A stretch of DNA of 11,254 bases from Paracoccaceae bacterium (GCA_003512825.1 DOOI01000058.1:1-11254); one strand, 5' to 3'; counted from the stretch's first letter, positions 1 to 8,560 are shown. The notes: generated by a model not told the origin, from the letters alone. Program-made: numbers and translations.

Positions 1-1006
<1,006 letters not shown>

Positions 1007-1048
1007 CTACTCTCTCCAATGTGCCGAACATAGCGCGGCAAGCGCCCC

Positions 1049-1696
1049 TCAGTCTTGACGAAAAAGCCAGCCTGCCAGCCCCATTGCCAGCACCGCGCCC
1101 ACCAATTGCGCCGCGATAAACCCCCCGACATGCGCCGGATCAATCCCTGCAAAGGTATTGCTGAACGCCCGGCCAATCGTCACCGCCGGATTGGCAAAGG
1201 ACGTGGACGCCGTGAACCAATAAGCGGCCGTGATATAGAGCCCCACCAGCATCGGCACCGCGTCCGCCCGCGCCCGCAGCCCACCAAAAATCACCAAAAC
1301 CAAACCAAACGTCGCCACTGCTTCGGCAAACCATTGCGCGCCCCCGCTGCGCGCCCTTTCGGAAAACTGCAACAAATCGAGGCCAAACATGCCATGCGCC
1401 ACGAGGCTGCCCAAGATTGCACCCACCACCTGCATCGCCACATAAGGCCCCAGATCCCGCCACGCCAAGCCCCCGCGCAGCGCCATCACAAGGCTCACTG
1501 CCGGATTAAAATGCGCCCCCGAAATCGGCCCCAAAATCAAGATCAGCACATAGAGGATCGCCCCGGTAGCAATCGTATTGCCCAAGAGGGACACCGCCAC
1601 ATCGTCACTCAGGGCATCGGCCATGATCCCCGACCCCACCACAGTGCAGACCAACATCAGCGTGCCCAGAAATTCCGCCGCCCATGCCCGCGCCAT
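1049..1696 (-). CDS. aqpS: AqpS-type aquaglyceroporin, arsenite/methylarsenical channel
   Basis: The gene encodes a 215-residue inner-membrane MIP-family channel with six hydrophobic segments and the two half-helix NPA boxes: HFNPAVS (NPA at 64-66) and FANPAVT (NPA at 169-171). The residue after the second NPA is Val172, where ordinary aquaporins carry the selectivity-filter arginine. The same Arg-to-Val change is known in S. meliloti AqpS, where that valine matters for passing pentavalent methylarsenicals. In that system ArsC makes arsenite from arsenate and AqpS lets it flow out down the gradient, replacing an ArsB or Acr3 pump; the position between arsC and arsH supports the same role here. 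The start is the ATG at 1696, inside a TGATG overlap with the arsC stop, implying translational coupling. A TTG codon one place upstream is less likely. Substrates are inferred from context and the filter residue. Confidence 0.93.
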   Translation of the reverse strand: MARAWAAEFLGTLMLVCTVVGSGIMADALSDDVAVSLLGNTIATGAILYVLILILGPISGAHFNPAVSLVMALRGGLAWRDLGPYVAMQVVGAILGSLVAHGMFGLDLLQFSERARSGGAQWFAEAVATFGLVLVIFGGLRARADAVPMLVGLYITAAYWFTASTSFANPAVTIGRAFSNTFAGIDPAHVGGFIAAQLVGAVLAMGLAGWLFRQD

Positions 1697-2163
1697 CAAA
1701 GCGCACCAATCCGGTTCACAGCCGCAGCTGTTATCGCATCGTCATGCAGCGCCAAAAGCGCTGCCACCCGCGCCTCCATCGCCACGACAGTTGCCCCAAA
1801 GGCCAATCGCGAGGCCTCCGGGTCAGCAATGCCCGCCGGGTCCGGCAAGCCCCAATGCGCCCGAACCGGCGCTCCGGGCCAATAAGGGCACTCTTCCGCC
1901 GCCGCAGAATCACAAACCGTAATCACAATGGCCATAGACGGCGCACCAGCCACCGAAAACTCATCCCAACTTTTTGAGCGCAAGCCCGAGGTCGAATAGC
2001 CCGCCGCCTCCAAGGCAGCCACCGCGCCGGGATTAGGCGCACCCGTCGGCTTCGATCCCGCCGAAAAGGCCTCAAACCGCCCCGCGCCTTTGGTCCGCAA
2101 GACAACCTCTCCAATCAGCGAACGCGCCGAGTTTCCTGTGCACAAGATCAAGACGTTTTTCAT
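1696..2163 (-). CDS. arsC: Arsenate reductase ArsC, low-molecular-weight phosphatase fold
   Basis: The 155-residue cytosolic enzyme begins MKNVLILCTGNSARS. Cys8 to Arg14 form the CX5R anion-binding loop shared by low-molecular-weight tyrosine phosphatases and the thioredoxin-type arsenate reductases. Two more cysteines, Cys84 (VITVCDSA) and Cys92 (EECPYWPG), sit where the redox shuttle cysteines of Staphylococcus pI258 ArsC (82 and 89) are found. HWGLPDPAG at 103-111 supplies the catalytic aspartate, Asp108. It should reduce arsenate to arsenite; the electron donor, probably thioredoxin, is inferred from the three-cysteine layout. The start is the ATG at 2163, seven bases after the arsR stop and preceded by GAGGGG at short spacing. 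An in-frame extension of seven codons lacks an ATG and would overlap arsR, so it is rejected. The stop overlaps the aqpS start by one base. Confidence 0.94.
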   Translation of the reverse strand: MKNVLILCTGNSARSLIGEVVLRTKGAGRFEAFSAGSKPTGAPNPGAVAALEAAGYSTSGLRSKSWDEFSVAGAPSMAIVITVCDSAAAEECPYWPGAPVRAHWGLPDPAGIADPEASRLAFGATVVAMEARVAALLALHDDAITAAAVNRIGAL

Positions 2164-2170
2164 AAGCCCC

Positions 2171-2500
2171 TCAACAGCAGACAATTTTTTCCAAAACCGG
2201 GCGACAAAGCTCTGGCTGTCCGCCGCAGCAATCCTCCATCAGAAATCCCAGCAAGCGCTGCATTCCCTCCATCTCCACGACATAACGGATTTGCCGCCCC
2301 TCGCGTGTGTTCCGCACCAGACCCGCCGCCACCAAATGCGCCAGATTGGCCGAAAGCGTATTGGGACGCGCCTGAAGTCGTGTCGCGATCTCCCCCGCGC
2401 ACAGCCCCGCTGGCCCCGCCTTGACCAGCAAGCGAAACGCATCCAGCCGCATGGGCTGGGCAAGGGCGGAGAGAGCATCGAGCGCTTGGTTTATTTCCAT
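2171..2500 (-). CDS. arsR: ArsR/SmtB-family arsenite-responsive repressor
   Basis: The 109-residue winged-helix protein starts MEINQALDALSALAQPMRL, the usual ArsR N-terminus, and has the recognition helix around residues 47-62 (NTLSANLAHLVAAGLV) followed by the beta wing REGRQIRYVVEM. It should repress its own operon and let go when As(III) binds. The classical CVC pair in the DNA-binding helix is absent. Instead cysteines cluster at the C-terminus: Cys91, Cys92, Cys99 and the last two residues, Cys108 and Cys109. This resembles the C-terminal cysteine site of Acidithiobacillus ferrooxidans ArsR, so the metalloid site is inferred to be there. It is the first gene of the operon, 63 bases after an unrelated gene. 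No Shine-Dalgarno sequence is seen ahead of the ATG at 2500, while a promoter-like -10 ends nine bases upstream. Confidence 0.94.
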   Translation of the reverse strand: MEINQALDALSALAQPMRLDAFRLLVKAGPAGLCAGEIATRLQARPNTLSANLAHLVAAGLVRNTREGRQIRYVVEMEGMQRLLGFLMEDCCGGQPELCRPVLEKIVCC

Positions 2501-2509
2501 AATTCGAGA

Positions 2510-2536
2510 AATATAGAAATGATTTCCCGGCGTAAA
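2510..2536 (-). promoter_or_regulatory. Predicted ars operon promoter with inverted-repeat operator
   Basis: Read on the minus strand, TTTACG (2531-2536) and TATATT (2510-2515) form a -35/-10 pair with a 15-base spacer; shifting the -35 by one base gives 16. A perfect 5-bp inverted repeat, GAAAT-G-ATTTC (2516-2526), lies inside the spacer, where a bound ArsR dimer would block RNA polymerase. The stretch is strikingly AT-rich against its surroundings, as ArsR operators usually are. Only nine bases separate the -10 from the arsR ATG. The promoter and the operator are inferences from position and symmetry; the spacer is short for a standard promoter. Confidence 0.4.
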
Positions 2537-2563
2537 GCACCCGTCCCCTGCGTTACAAAAATT

Positions 2564-2941
2564 TCACATGGTTTCTAGGCAATGTCGCCGGAAGGCGCGC
2601 TTGAGCATATCCAACTCTTCACGCAGCAAATCCACTTCTGCGCGAATATCATCCGCCAGGGCTTCGCCTGAAATCAACGAGATCACGTGCAACGTCTCAT
2701 TGCGCTCCAAGTCGCGGATCAACAGGGTCTGCACCCCATCCCCAAGAATGCTGACCGGAACAGGCACCCGCACCACCCAATGCCCGGCTTCGCGATCTTC
2801 GATCACCTCTACTCCCGGCACGGCCCGCTCCATGTGCATCACCGCCACTTTGGGTTGCCATCCGCCCCCCGGCCCGCCAGTCAGCACGCCTTCCCAAACA
2901 CCTTCCCCGAACCGTGTTTTTGTGAGTGTCGTCTCTACCAT
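2564..2941 (-). CDS. Conserved hypothetical protein with C-terminal helical segment
   Basis: I do not recognise this 125-residue protein. Its first 80 or so residues look beta-rich, with alternating hydrophobic residues (QPKVAVMHMERA, HWVVRVPVPVSIL, GVQTLLIRDL). Residues from about 96 to 119 (DDIRAEVDLLREELDMLKRA) have heptad-like leucines and charges suited to an amphipathic helix or short coiled coil. There is no signal peptide or membrane segment, so it is probably cytosolic. The ATG at 2941 is ten bases after the stop of the DUF6478-like gene and has AGGGGGT upstream, so the two are almost certainly co-translated from one message and may work together. It ends 63 bases before arsR with no terminator visible, but the promoter-like sequence before arsR suggests that the ars genes are a separate unit. 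No function is assigned. Confidence 0.8.
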   Translation of the reverse strand: MVETTLTKTRFGEGVWEGVLTGGPGGGWQPKVAVMHMERAVPGVEVIEDREAGHWVVRVPVPVSILGDGVQTLLIRDLERNETLHVISLISGEALADDIRAEVDLLREELDMLKRAFRRHCLETM

Positions 2942-2951
2942 CGGCTACCCC

Positions 2952-3725
2952 CTACAGTTCCGCACGCGGCGAACGGCTAAAGGTCACGTCGCGCAACGTC
3001 ACCATATTCATCTCCGGCCCTTCAAAGATCAGATCGATCCATGCCTTTTCCACCCGCTTCTCGTTCAGCTTGGTATAGGCCAGATCGAATTCCACCATGA
3101 CATCGCTTTGATTAAGCGGCAATTCCCGCACGATCTGCTCAGTATTCGGCCCATGCTTCACGTTGAGCCGCGCGAAAATCTCGAGCGGCTTCTCCATTTC
3201 CACAATCGCATCCAGCCGGATCAAATGCCGCCGCTTCAGCCCGTCCACCGCCGCATTTGGCAGATCGATCACCAACGACAGAAACGAACCATCAAAGCGA
3301 AACACATCCATCCGAAGCCCGAACGGCGCCAGATCCGCCTCTCGCTTGTTTCGCACTTGGCGCAGCGTCAACTCAGATTGCGCGCAATCGTGAAACAGCG
3401 TCACCTCTTCACCCAGCATCGTCTTTGAGCGCACCGACGACATGCCGGGCCGATCAAGCGGGCCCCGCCACAGATTTGGGCGCCACGCCCAATCCGCACC
3501 GCGCGGTTTGAAAAATGCCGTCGAGCCGATCATCGGCAGGGCCAAACGGCTCTCTGCTACATGAATCACTTCGTCCAACTCGCTTTTCAAAGCCCGCGCG
3601 CGCTGGCGCACCACTCGCAATGTCCCCAGATCCAGCTTTGCCGCTTGTTGCGCCGCCGCGCGCCAGCGCCGCAAGCTCCCGCGAAAGAAAACGCGATCCA
3701 GAAAACTCCCGTTTACAGACCCCAA
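2952..3725 (-). CDS. DUF6478-like uncharacterised protein (Rhodobacterales type)
   Basis: The reading frame resembles a family that I recall from Rhodobacterales genomes as DUF6478; the name is from memory and unchecked. The N-terminal part (FLDRVFFRGSLRRWRAAAQQ and the following 45 residues) is basic and helical. The rest is beta-rich, with a conserved-looking core (RMDVFRFDGSFLSLVIDLP) and the ending MNMVTLRDVTFSRSPRAEL. No signal peptide, membrane segment or catalytic motif is evident. The start is uncertain because the frame has no ATG before residue 70. The chosen TTG at 3725 (257 residues) has AGGA seven bases upstream. The TTG at 3749 (265 residues) has no ribosome binding site, and an in-frame stop at 3753 bars anything longer. 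The 125-residue gene follows after ten bases, suggesting a functional pair. Confidence 0.75.
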   Translation of the reverse strand: MGSVNGSFLDRVFFRGSLRRWRAAAQQAAKLDLGTLRVVRQRARALKSELDEVIHVAESRLALPMIGSTAFFKPRGADWAWRPNLWRGPLDRPGMSSVRSKTMLGEEVTLFHDCAQSELTLRQVRNKREADLAPFGLRMDVFRFDGSFLSLVIDLPNAAVDGLKRRHLIRLDAIVEMEKPLEIFARLNVKHGPNTEQIVRELPLNQSDVMVEFDLAYTKLNEKRVEKAWIDLIFEGPEMNMVTLRDVTFSRSPRAEL

Positions 3726-3863
3726 AACCGATTCCTGTTCTTCTGCCAAATGTCACGACGCGCCGAAGCACTCCGTTTGACCCTATCCATTTTTCCCAAG
3801 AATTCACTGCGGAAAATGCGAGGTTTATCGATAACATGCAAGTGACCCAGCGGCACCTTTCGC

Positions 3864-4670
3864 TTAGCCGGCAGGCCGATCCTTCCGGGTAAGTCGCGCC
3901 AAAAGCCCCGAAATGCCCGTAGGCACCTTTTGCTCTGCGCTCTGATCACCCGGTCGCGCCCTCGGGTGGGTCACGTCCAGCCGCTCACGGCCCGCCTCTG
4001 TCGTCGAGGTGGGCAAGGCCGCTGTCCTTGGGCTTTCAACGCGGATGTTCTGCGCCAATTCCGCCAAAACCTCCAAGCCCCCAGACCCCGCATTGGTCGA
4101 ACCCGGCTCCGCATATAGAGCCATCGACACCAAATGCCCGTTCACCGTCGTCATCGCCCGCCAATGCTGGCTATCCGCGCCAGAGAGCTTCTCCGGCACT
4201 GGCCCGTCGACCTGCAAAAGCCGCACCCCGTCCAGCTCCAACTCTTGCAACAGCACCGCACCCTTGAGGCTCACAGCCATCGCTTGCGCGCCCGGCATCT
4301 CTTGGCCCCGATGCAGCGTCACAGTCATCAACGCAGGGGCCACATCCTCCGCCACCACGCGCCCGGTCAAAAGGCTGCACGCTGCAATCAGCGCAAAGCT
4401 CTGCCCACGATCCCGCAGCGTGTCCCCGTCGATGCAAAATCCCTTCGGTGGCAATACGGTGACATCGCCACCAGCCAATCTGGCCCGTCGCAAAACCCGC
4501 GTCGAGGCCTGCGACTCCGCAAAAGTCGCCAGATCGTCCGGCTCGCTCAAAGCGAGACCCTCCGTCAAACCATTCACACTCGCTAAACACCCCGGTAACA
4601 CGAGGAGGGCGGCCAAGGCTCCAGCCGCCTTCACTCTGCGTGGCGAGACCTTACAGGTCCATATAGACAT
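3864..4670 (-). CDS. Predicted lipoprotein of unknown function, coupled to ilvD
   Basis: The 268-residue protein has a basic n-region (KVSPRRVK), a hydrophobic stretch ([11 protein letters not shown]) and a lipobox-like LPGC ending at Cys28, so it is predicted to be exported and lipid-anchored in the inner or outer membrane. The proline before the glycine makes the lipobox slightly atypical. The mature part has two further cysteines in PKGFCIDGD (Cys79) and IAACSLL (Cys98), a spacing that suggests a periplasmic disulfide. The C-terminal 60 residues are low in hydrophobics and probably flexible. I do not recognise a characterised family. The ATG at 4670 lies 20 bases inside the ilvD 3' end with AAGG nine bases upstream; a GTG at 4634 that would just follow the ilvD stop is possible but lacks a ribosome binding site. 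The overlap suggests co-expression with ilvD, though no functional link is evident. Confidence 0.8.
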   Translation of the reverse strand: MSIWTCKVSPRRVKAAGALAALLVLPGCLASVNGLTEGLALSEPDDLATFAESQASTRVLRRARLAGGDVTVLPPKGFCIDGDTLRDRGQSFALIAACSLLTGRVVAEDVAPALMTVTLHRGQEMPGAQAMAVSLKGAVLLQELELDGVRLLQVDGPVPEKLSGADSQHWRAMTTVNGHLVSMALYAEPGSTNAGSGGLEVLAELAQNIRVESPRTAALPTSTTEAGRERLDVTHPRARPGDQSAEQKVPTGISGLLARLTRKDRPAG

Positions 4671-6378
4671 GCCGCTCTGCCTTACCGCCCGGATGGGTCA
4701 CTGCGCCATAGCGCGCCGACCCCACCAACTTGGCGTATTTCCACAAGGCGCCTGTGGCATAGATCGTCTCGCGCGGACCTTTCCACTGGGTCTTGCGCTG
4801 CGCCATCTCTTCCTCTGACACCGCGACCGAAATCTCGCCTGTCAGCGCGTTGATGGTGATGACATCGCCATTCTTGATCAAGGCAATTGGTCCACAATGC
4901 GCCGCTTCCGGCCCGACGTGTCCCACACAGAAACCGCGTGTAGCCCCCGAGAAACGCCCATCCGTGATCAGCGCCACTTTCTTGCCCATGCCCTGACCCG
5001 ACAACGCCGCCGTCGTCGACAGCATTTCGCGCATGCCGGGGCCGCCTGCGGGGCCTTCATTCCGGATCACCAGCACTTCACCTTCTTTGTAGGTGCGCGC
5101 CTTGACCGCCTCAAAAGCTTCCTCTTCACATTCGAACACCCGCGCCGGACCAGTAAACACCTGCTCCTTCTCGCTCATGCCGGCAACTTTCACGATGGCC
5201 CCATCAGGGGCAAGGTTGCCACGCAGGCCCACAACGCCACCCGTCTTGGTGATCGGCGTTTCCACCGGGTAGATCACGCGACCATCGGCTTCGCCCCTGA
5301 TCTTGTCGAGCGCCTCACCAATGGTTTCACCCGAAGCGGTCATGCAATCAAGATGCATCAGGCCAGCTTTCACCAGCTCTTTCATCACCACTGGCACGCC
5401 GCCGACTTCGTAAAGGTCTTTGGCCACATATTTGCCACCCGGCCGCAGATCGACAAAATAAGGCGTGTCGCGCATGATATCGGCCACATCAAAGAGGTCG
5501 AAATCAATGCCAGCCTCATGGGCAATCGCAGGCAAGTGCAACGCCCCATTGGTCGAGCCGCCCGTGCAGGCCACCACGCGTGCGGCGTTCTCCAGCGACT
5601 TGCGCGTCACCACATCACGGGCGCGAATATTCTTCTCGATAAGCTTCATCACGGCCACGCCTGAGGCTTCACCATAGGCATCGCGGCTTTCATAAGGCGC
5701 AGGCATCCCCGAGGAATTCAACAGCGCCAAACCAATCGCTTCCGAAACACAGGCCATGGTGTTGGCGGTATATTGCGCGCCACAGGCTCCCGACGATGGG
5801 CAGGCGATCCGCTCCATGATTTCCAGTTCCGCATCCGACAAAGTGCCTGCCTGATGCTGTCCCACAGCCTCAAACATATCCTGCACCGTCAGGTCGCGGC
5901 CCTGATAGCGGCCCGGCAAGATCGATCCGCCATAGATAAACACCGACGGCGTATTAAGCCGCACCATCGCCATCATCATGCCCGGCAACGACTTGTCACA
6001 GCCCGCAAGGCCCACGATGGCGTCATAGCAATGCCCGCGCATGGTCAACTCGACCGTATCCGCAATCGCATCGCGCGACGCGAGCGAAGAGCGCATGCCC
6101 TCATGGCCCATCGCAATGCCGTCCGTCACGGTGATCGTGGTAAACTCACGGGGCGTGCCCATGGCCTTCTTCACGCCCCCTTTGACCGACTGTGCCTGAC
6201 GGTTCAGCGAGATGTTGCACGGCGCAGCTTCGTTCCAGCAGGTCGCGACACCCACGAGTGGCTGGTGAATTTCCTCTTCGGTCATCCCCATGGCGTAATA
6301 ATACGAGCGGTGCGGTGCGCGTGCCGGGCCTTCCGTCACATGACGGCTGGGCAGCTTATGCTTGTTGAATTGGGTCAT
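4651..6378 (-). CDS. ilvD: Dihydroxy-acid dehydratase
   Basis: The 575-residue cytosolic enzyme dehydrates 2,3-dihydroxy-isovalerate and 2,3-dihydroxy-3-methylvalerate to the 2-keto acids in valine, isoleucine and leucine synthesis. Three conserved cysteines for the iron-sulfur cluster are present: Cys54 (WNEAAPCN), Cys127 (GLAGCDKS) and Cys199 (SSGACGAQ). Lys128 in CDKS is the lysine that is carbamylated to hold magnesium in this superfamily, and Ser477 in GRFSGATRG is the expected catalytic base. Sugar-acid dehydratases (EDD, arabonate type) share the fold, but the N-terminal [21 protein letters not shown] and the overall pattern fit IlvD. The ATG at 6378 is preceded by GGGGAGG five bases upstream, so in-frame extension to a TTG at 6444 is rejected. 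The ribosome binding site overlaps a hairpin arm. The next gene starts within its last codons. Confidence 0.97.
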   Translation of the reverse strand: MTQFNKHKLPSRHVTEGPARAPHRSYYYAMGMTEEEIHQPLVGVATCWNEAAPCNISLNRQAQSVKGGVKKAMGTPREFTTITVTDGIAMGHEGMRSSLASRDAIADTVELTMRGHCYDAIVGLAGCDKSLPGMMMAMVRLNTPSVFIYGGSILPGRYQGRDLTVQDMFEAVGQHQAGTLSDAELEIMERIACPSSGACGAQYTANTMACVSEAIGLALLNSSGMPAPYESRDAYGEASGVAVMKLIEKNIRARDVVTRKSLENAARVVACTGGSTNGALHLPAIAHEAGIDFDLFDVADIMRDTPYFVDLRPGGKYVAKDLYEVGGVPVVMKELVKAGLMHLDCMTASGETIGEALDKIRGEADGRVIYPVETPITKTGGVVGLRGNLAPDGAIVKVAGMSEKEQVFTGPARVFECEEEAFEAVKARTYKEGEVLVIRNEGPAGGPGMREMLSTTAALSGQGMGKKVALITDGRFSGATRGFCVGHVGPEAAHCGPIALIKNGDVITINALTGEISVAVSEEEMAQRKTQWKGPRETIYATGALWKYAKLVGSARYGAVTHPGGKAERHVYMDL

Positions 6379-6386
6379 CTTGGCCT

Positions 6387-6429
6387 CCCCGAAGGTAACG
6401 ATCTGTCGCCTTCGGGGTGTAAAGAAGGC
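6387..6429 (-). promoter_or_regulatory. ilvD leader: hairpin covering the ribosome binding site, with a competing pairing
   Basis: On the ilvD message CCCCGAAGG (6409-6417) can pair perfectly over nine base pairs with CCTTCGGGG (6387-6395) across a 13-base loop. The last four G of the second arm are the first four bases of the GGGGAGG ribosome binding site, which is followed five bases later by the ATG at 6378. A segment just upstream, GCCTTC (6424-6429), is complementary to GAAGGC (6408-6413), which overlaps the first arm, so the two pairings exclude each other. There is no U-tract after the hairpin, so it is not an intrinsic terminator. The pairing is seen in the sequence; the regulatory role and the position of the transcription start, which must lie upstream of 6429 for the switch to work, are inferred. 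Confidence 0.5.
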
Positions 6430-6452
6430 CCCGCCCCGGCACAAGTCCTCAG

Positions 6453-6475
6453 GCCGCGCAATCTCCTTGCGCGGC
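6453..6475. other. Perfect 9-bp inverted repeat with 5-base loop
   Basis: GCCGCGCAA (6453-6461) and TTGCGCGGC (6467-6475) are exact reverse complements separated by TCTCC. On the minus strand the loop reads GGAGA, flanked by AA, so it presents a Shine-Dalgarno-like sequence. No T-tract follows on either strand, so it is not an intrinsic terminator. It sits 75 bases upstream of ilvD and could be a protein-binding palindrome or a leader stem-loop. A role is not shown. Confidence 0.55.
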
Positions 6476-6819
6476 GCTTATGTCGCCGCAGGTCAAGCCC
6501 CTCGCCTGATCCGCGCCTGCCAGCAGGTATTGCGCGCTGATCTTGCCTCGACAATGCCCCCTGTCGCAGCGCGTAAAACCTCCCCCGCTCTGGCGCATGC
6601 TGAGAAGCGTCAAGCGCGCCGCAGCGATAGGCATGCACCTGCGCCATTGGCACCGGCATCGGCATCGGGTGAAATCGAAAATTCACATCTCGCTGTGATG
6701 CGCCAGATTTCCGCGCAGTTGACCGCGAAACAAGCCCACTTCTTGCTCATTTTCATCCCCGCCCTTCCCTGCGCCGCGTCGCCATGGCACCCTGTCTTTA
6801 CGCCCAAAGGAGCCCCCGA

Positions 6820-8520
6820 ATGCCCAAAGCCCCGCTCAACCAGCGCATCGCGCAAGGCGCAGGCACCCAGCCCGCCGATCTCGTCTTGCGCGGCGGCACC
6901 GTATTCTGCCTCGTGACGGGCGACCTCATCCCCGGCGATGTCGCCATTTGTGGCGATACGATTGTTGGCATCGGTGCCCATTATGAGGCCGCGCGCGTGA
7001 TTGATGTCACAGACCTCATCCTCGTGCCCGGCTTCATCGACACCCACCTCCATATCGAAAGCTCCCTCGTCACACCGCTGGAGTTTGACCGTTGCGTCAC
7101 GCCCCATGGCGTCACCACTGCCATCTGCGACCCCCATGAAATTGCAAATGTGCTTGGCCCGGATGGCATCCGCTGGTTTCAATCCGCTGCCGAATGCACC
7201 TTGATGGACCTCAAGGTGCAGCTTTCCTCCTGCGTCCCCTCCTCCCACATGGAAACCGCAGGCGCCTGTATCGAAGCCGCCGATCTCGCCGCTTTGATGG
7301 GCCATTCCTCGGGTCTTGGTCTGGCAGAGATGATGAACTACCCCGGCGTTCTCGCAGGCGATCCCGGCTTGATAGCAAAGCTCCAGCTTTTTGCCGGGGG
7401 GCATATCGACGGCCATTGCCCCCAACTCTCGGGCCTTGGCCTCAACGGCTACACCGCTGCGGGTATCCGCACCGAACACGAGGCCACCACCGCCCATGAG
7501 GCCCGCGAGAAACTGCAAAAAGGCCTGCGCGTGCTGATCCGCGAAGGCTCCGTCTCCAAAGACCTTCACGCCTTGGCCCCCCTCCTGACCGAGCGCACCA
7601 GCCCCTACATGTGCCTGTGCACAGATGATCGGAACCCCCTCGATATCGCCGAGGAAGGCCATCTCGACTACATGATCCGCACTCTCATCGCCTTGGGCGT
7701 GCCTGCCTTGGCCGCCTATCGCGCCGCGTCCCTCTCGGGTGCCGAGGCCTTTGGCCTCAAGGATCGCGGCCAGATCGCACCGGGCAAGCGGGCCGATATC
7801 GTCGCCGTCAAAAGCCTCGCCGCCTGCGATGTGCAACAGGTCCTCGCCGGGGGCGTCCTCGCCTCACCCACAGCTTTCGCCGCGCGCGCATCGCTGCCCG
7901 AAACTGGCCGCCACTCGGTCAAGGCGCCCGCTGTCAACGCCAGCCATTTCCGCAGCCCCGCCAATCGCCCCGAAACCGATGTCATCGGCATCTTGGAAGG
8001 CAAAATCCTGACCGAACATCGGCGCACGATCATCCCCGTCACCGATGGCGACAAACACCCCGACCCGGCCCGCGATTTGGCCCGTATCGCCGTGATCGAA
8101 CGCCATGGCAAAAACGGCAATATCGCCACGGGCTTTGTGCAAGGCTTCGGCCTGACCAAAGGCGCCATCGCCTCCACCGTTTGCCATGATCACCACAATA
8201 TCGCAGTCGTCGGCGCAGATTATGCCGATATGGCGCTCGCAGCCAATCACCTCACCACTCTTGAAGGCGGCTTTGTCGTCACCTGCGAAGGCCAAGTCCT
8301 CGCGGAACTCGCGCTGCCCATCGCTGGCTTGATGAGCCCCGCCCCCTTCGAAGAGGTTCGCGCCCGCCTCCACAGTCTGCGCGCGGCGGCGCAATCCTTG
8401 GGCGTCACCCTGCGCGAACCCTTCCTGCAACTGGCCTTCCTCTGCCTGCCAGTCATCCCCGCCCTGAAAATCACAGACCGTGGCATGGTGGATGTCACCC
8501 GCTTCGAATTAATCCCCTAA
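6820..8520 (+). CDS. ade: Adenine deaminase (Ade family)
   Basis: The 566-residue amidohydrolase converts adenine to hypoxanthine and ammonia in purine salvage. Metal-site motifs appear in order: [13 protein letters not shown] with His76 and His78, [10 protein letters not shown] (104-113), [13 protein letters not shown] with His195 and His199, RTEHEATT with Glu219 and His220, and CTDDRNP with Asp269 and Asp270. The C-terminal half has the block typical of bacterial Ade, [21 protein letters not shown] (from about 437) and HHNIAVVGA. These separate it from eukaryote-like adenosine-deaminase-fold enzymes that also deaminate adenine. It is cytosolic and normally binds Mn or Fe. The start is the ATG at 6820 with AAAGGAG seven bases upstream; an in-frame ATG 12 codons earlier has no site and is rejected. 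It stands alone, divergent from ilvD and upstream of a cold-shock gene with its own promoter-like sequence. Confidence 0.95.
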   Translation: MPKAPLNQRIAQGAGTQPADLVLRGGTVFCLVTGDLIPGDVAICGDTIVGIGAHYEAARVIDVTDLILVPGFIDTHLHIESSLVTPLEFDRCVTPHGVTTAICDPHEIANVLGPDGIRWFQSAAECTLMDLKVQLSSCVPSSHMETAGACIEAADLAALMGHSSGLGLAEMMNYPGVLAGDPGLIAKLQLFAGGHIDGHCPQLSGLGLNGYTAAGIRTEHEATTAHEAREKLQKGLRVLIREGSVSKDLHALAPLLTERTSPYMCLCTDDRNPLDIAEEGHLDYMIRTLIALGVPALAAYRAASLSGAEAFGLKDRGQIAPGKRADIVAVKSLAACDVQQVLAGGVLASPTAFAARASLPETGRHSVKAPAVNASHFRSPANRPETDVIGILEGKILTEHRRTIIPVTDGDKHPDPARDLARIAVIERHGKNGNIATGFVQGFGLTKGAIASTVCHDHHNIAVVGADYADMALAANHLTTLEGGFVVTCEGQVLAELALPIAGLMSPAPFEEVRARLHSLRAAAQSLGVTLREPFLQLAFLCLPVIPALKITDRGMVDVTRFELIP

Positions 8521-8531
8521 CGCGAATTCTG

Positions 8532-8560
8532 TTTACCCTAGCGGCAAGACCTGTCATAAG
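8532..8560 (+). promoter_or_regulatory. Predicted promoter of the cold-shock gene
   Basis: TTTACC at 8532-8537 and CATAAG at 8555-8560 are separated by 17 bases, each matching the sigma-70 consensus at four of six positions. It starts 11 bases after the ade stop. A start near 8567 would leave an untranslated leader of about 120 bases, the long leader typical of cold-shock messages. Inferred by eye only. Confidence 0.35.

Larger units (their letters stand above)
6379..6819. other. Divergent intergenic region between ilvD and ade
   Basis: This 441-base stretch holds no gene I can support and must carry promoters for both directions. The ilvD side contains the two stem-loops described separately. 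TTGACC occurs on the plus strand at 6719-6724 and on the minus strand at 6491-6496, both plausible -35 hexamers pointing toward ade and ilvD respectively, but neither has a convincing -10 at 16-18 bases. A short tandem run of GGCAYC hexamers lies at 6649-6666. The ade ribosome binding site is AAAGGAG at 6806-6812. Open frames here use rare codons such as AGG and CGA and lack ribosome binding sites. No purine-riboswitch core is recognisable ahead of ade. Confidence 0.6.

Noticed and set aside
2568..3428. 286-codon plus-strand frame opposite the 2564-3725 pair, and the 276-codon plus frame at 1055-1885 opposite aqpS and arsC
   Set aside because: Both are rich in Arg, His, Pro and Gln with no domain, and cross gene boundaries of real minus-strand genes. 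They are mirror frames.
3713..3790. 25-codon minus-strand frame (MDRVKRSASARRDIWQKNRN) overlapping the start of the DUF6478-like gene
   Set aside because: Its ribosome binding site is weak and its composition is very basic. It could be an upstream coupling peptide, but nothing beyond the overlap supports it, and a frameshift that would fuse it to the gene is not needed.
6449..6634. 61-codon minus-strand frame upstream of ilvD as a possible leader or small protein
   Set aside because: Rare codons such as AGG, CGA and GGA are frequent, the start has no convincing ribosome binding site, and the peptide is not enriched in branched-chain residues. Its end merely runs into the 6453-6475 palindrome.
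6649..6666. GGCAYC hexamer tandem as a repeat element
   Set aside because: Only three units, one of them imperfect; chance is a sufficient explanation in this base composition.
6680..6819. Purine riboswitch ahead of ade
   Set aside because: The conserved loop and junction sequences of the purine aptamer are not recognisable, and the region does not show the three-helix arrangement.
6610..7836. 408-codon open frame on the minus strand opposite ade
   Set aside because: It is antisense to the motif-rich ade gene, has low-complexity Gly/Ala/Asp content typical of a mirror frame in GC-rich DNA, and has no ribosome binding site.
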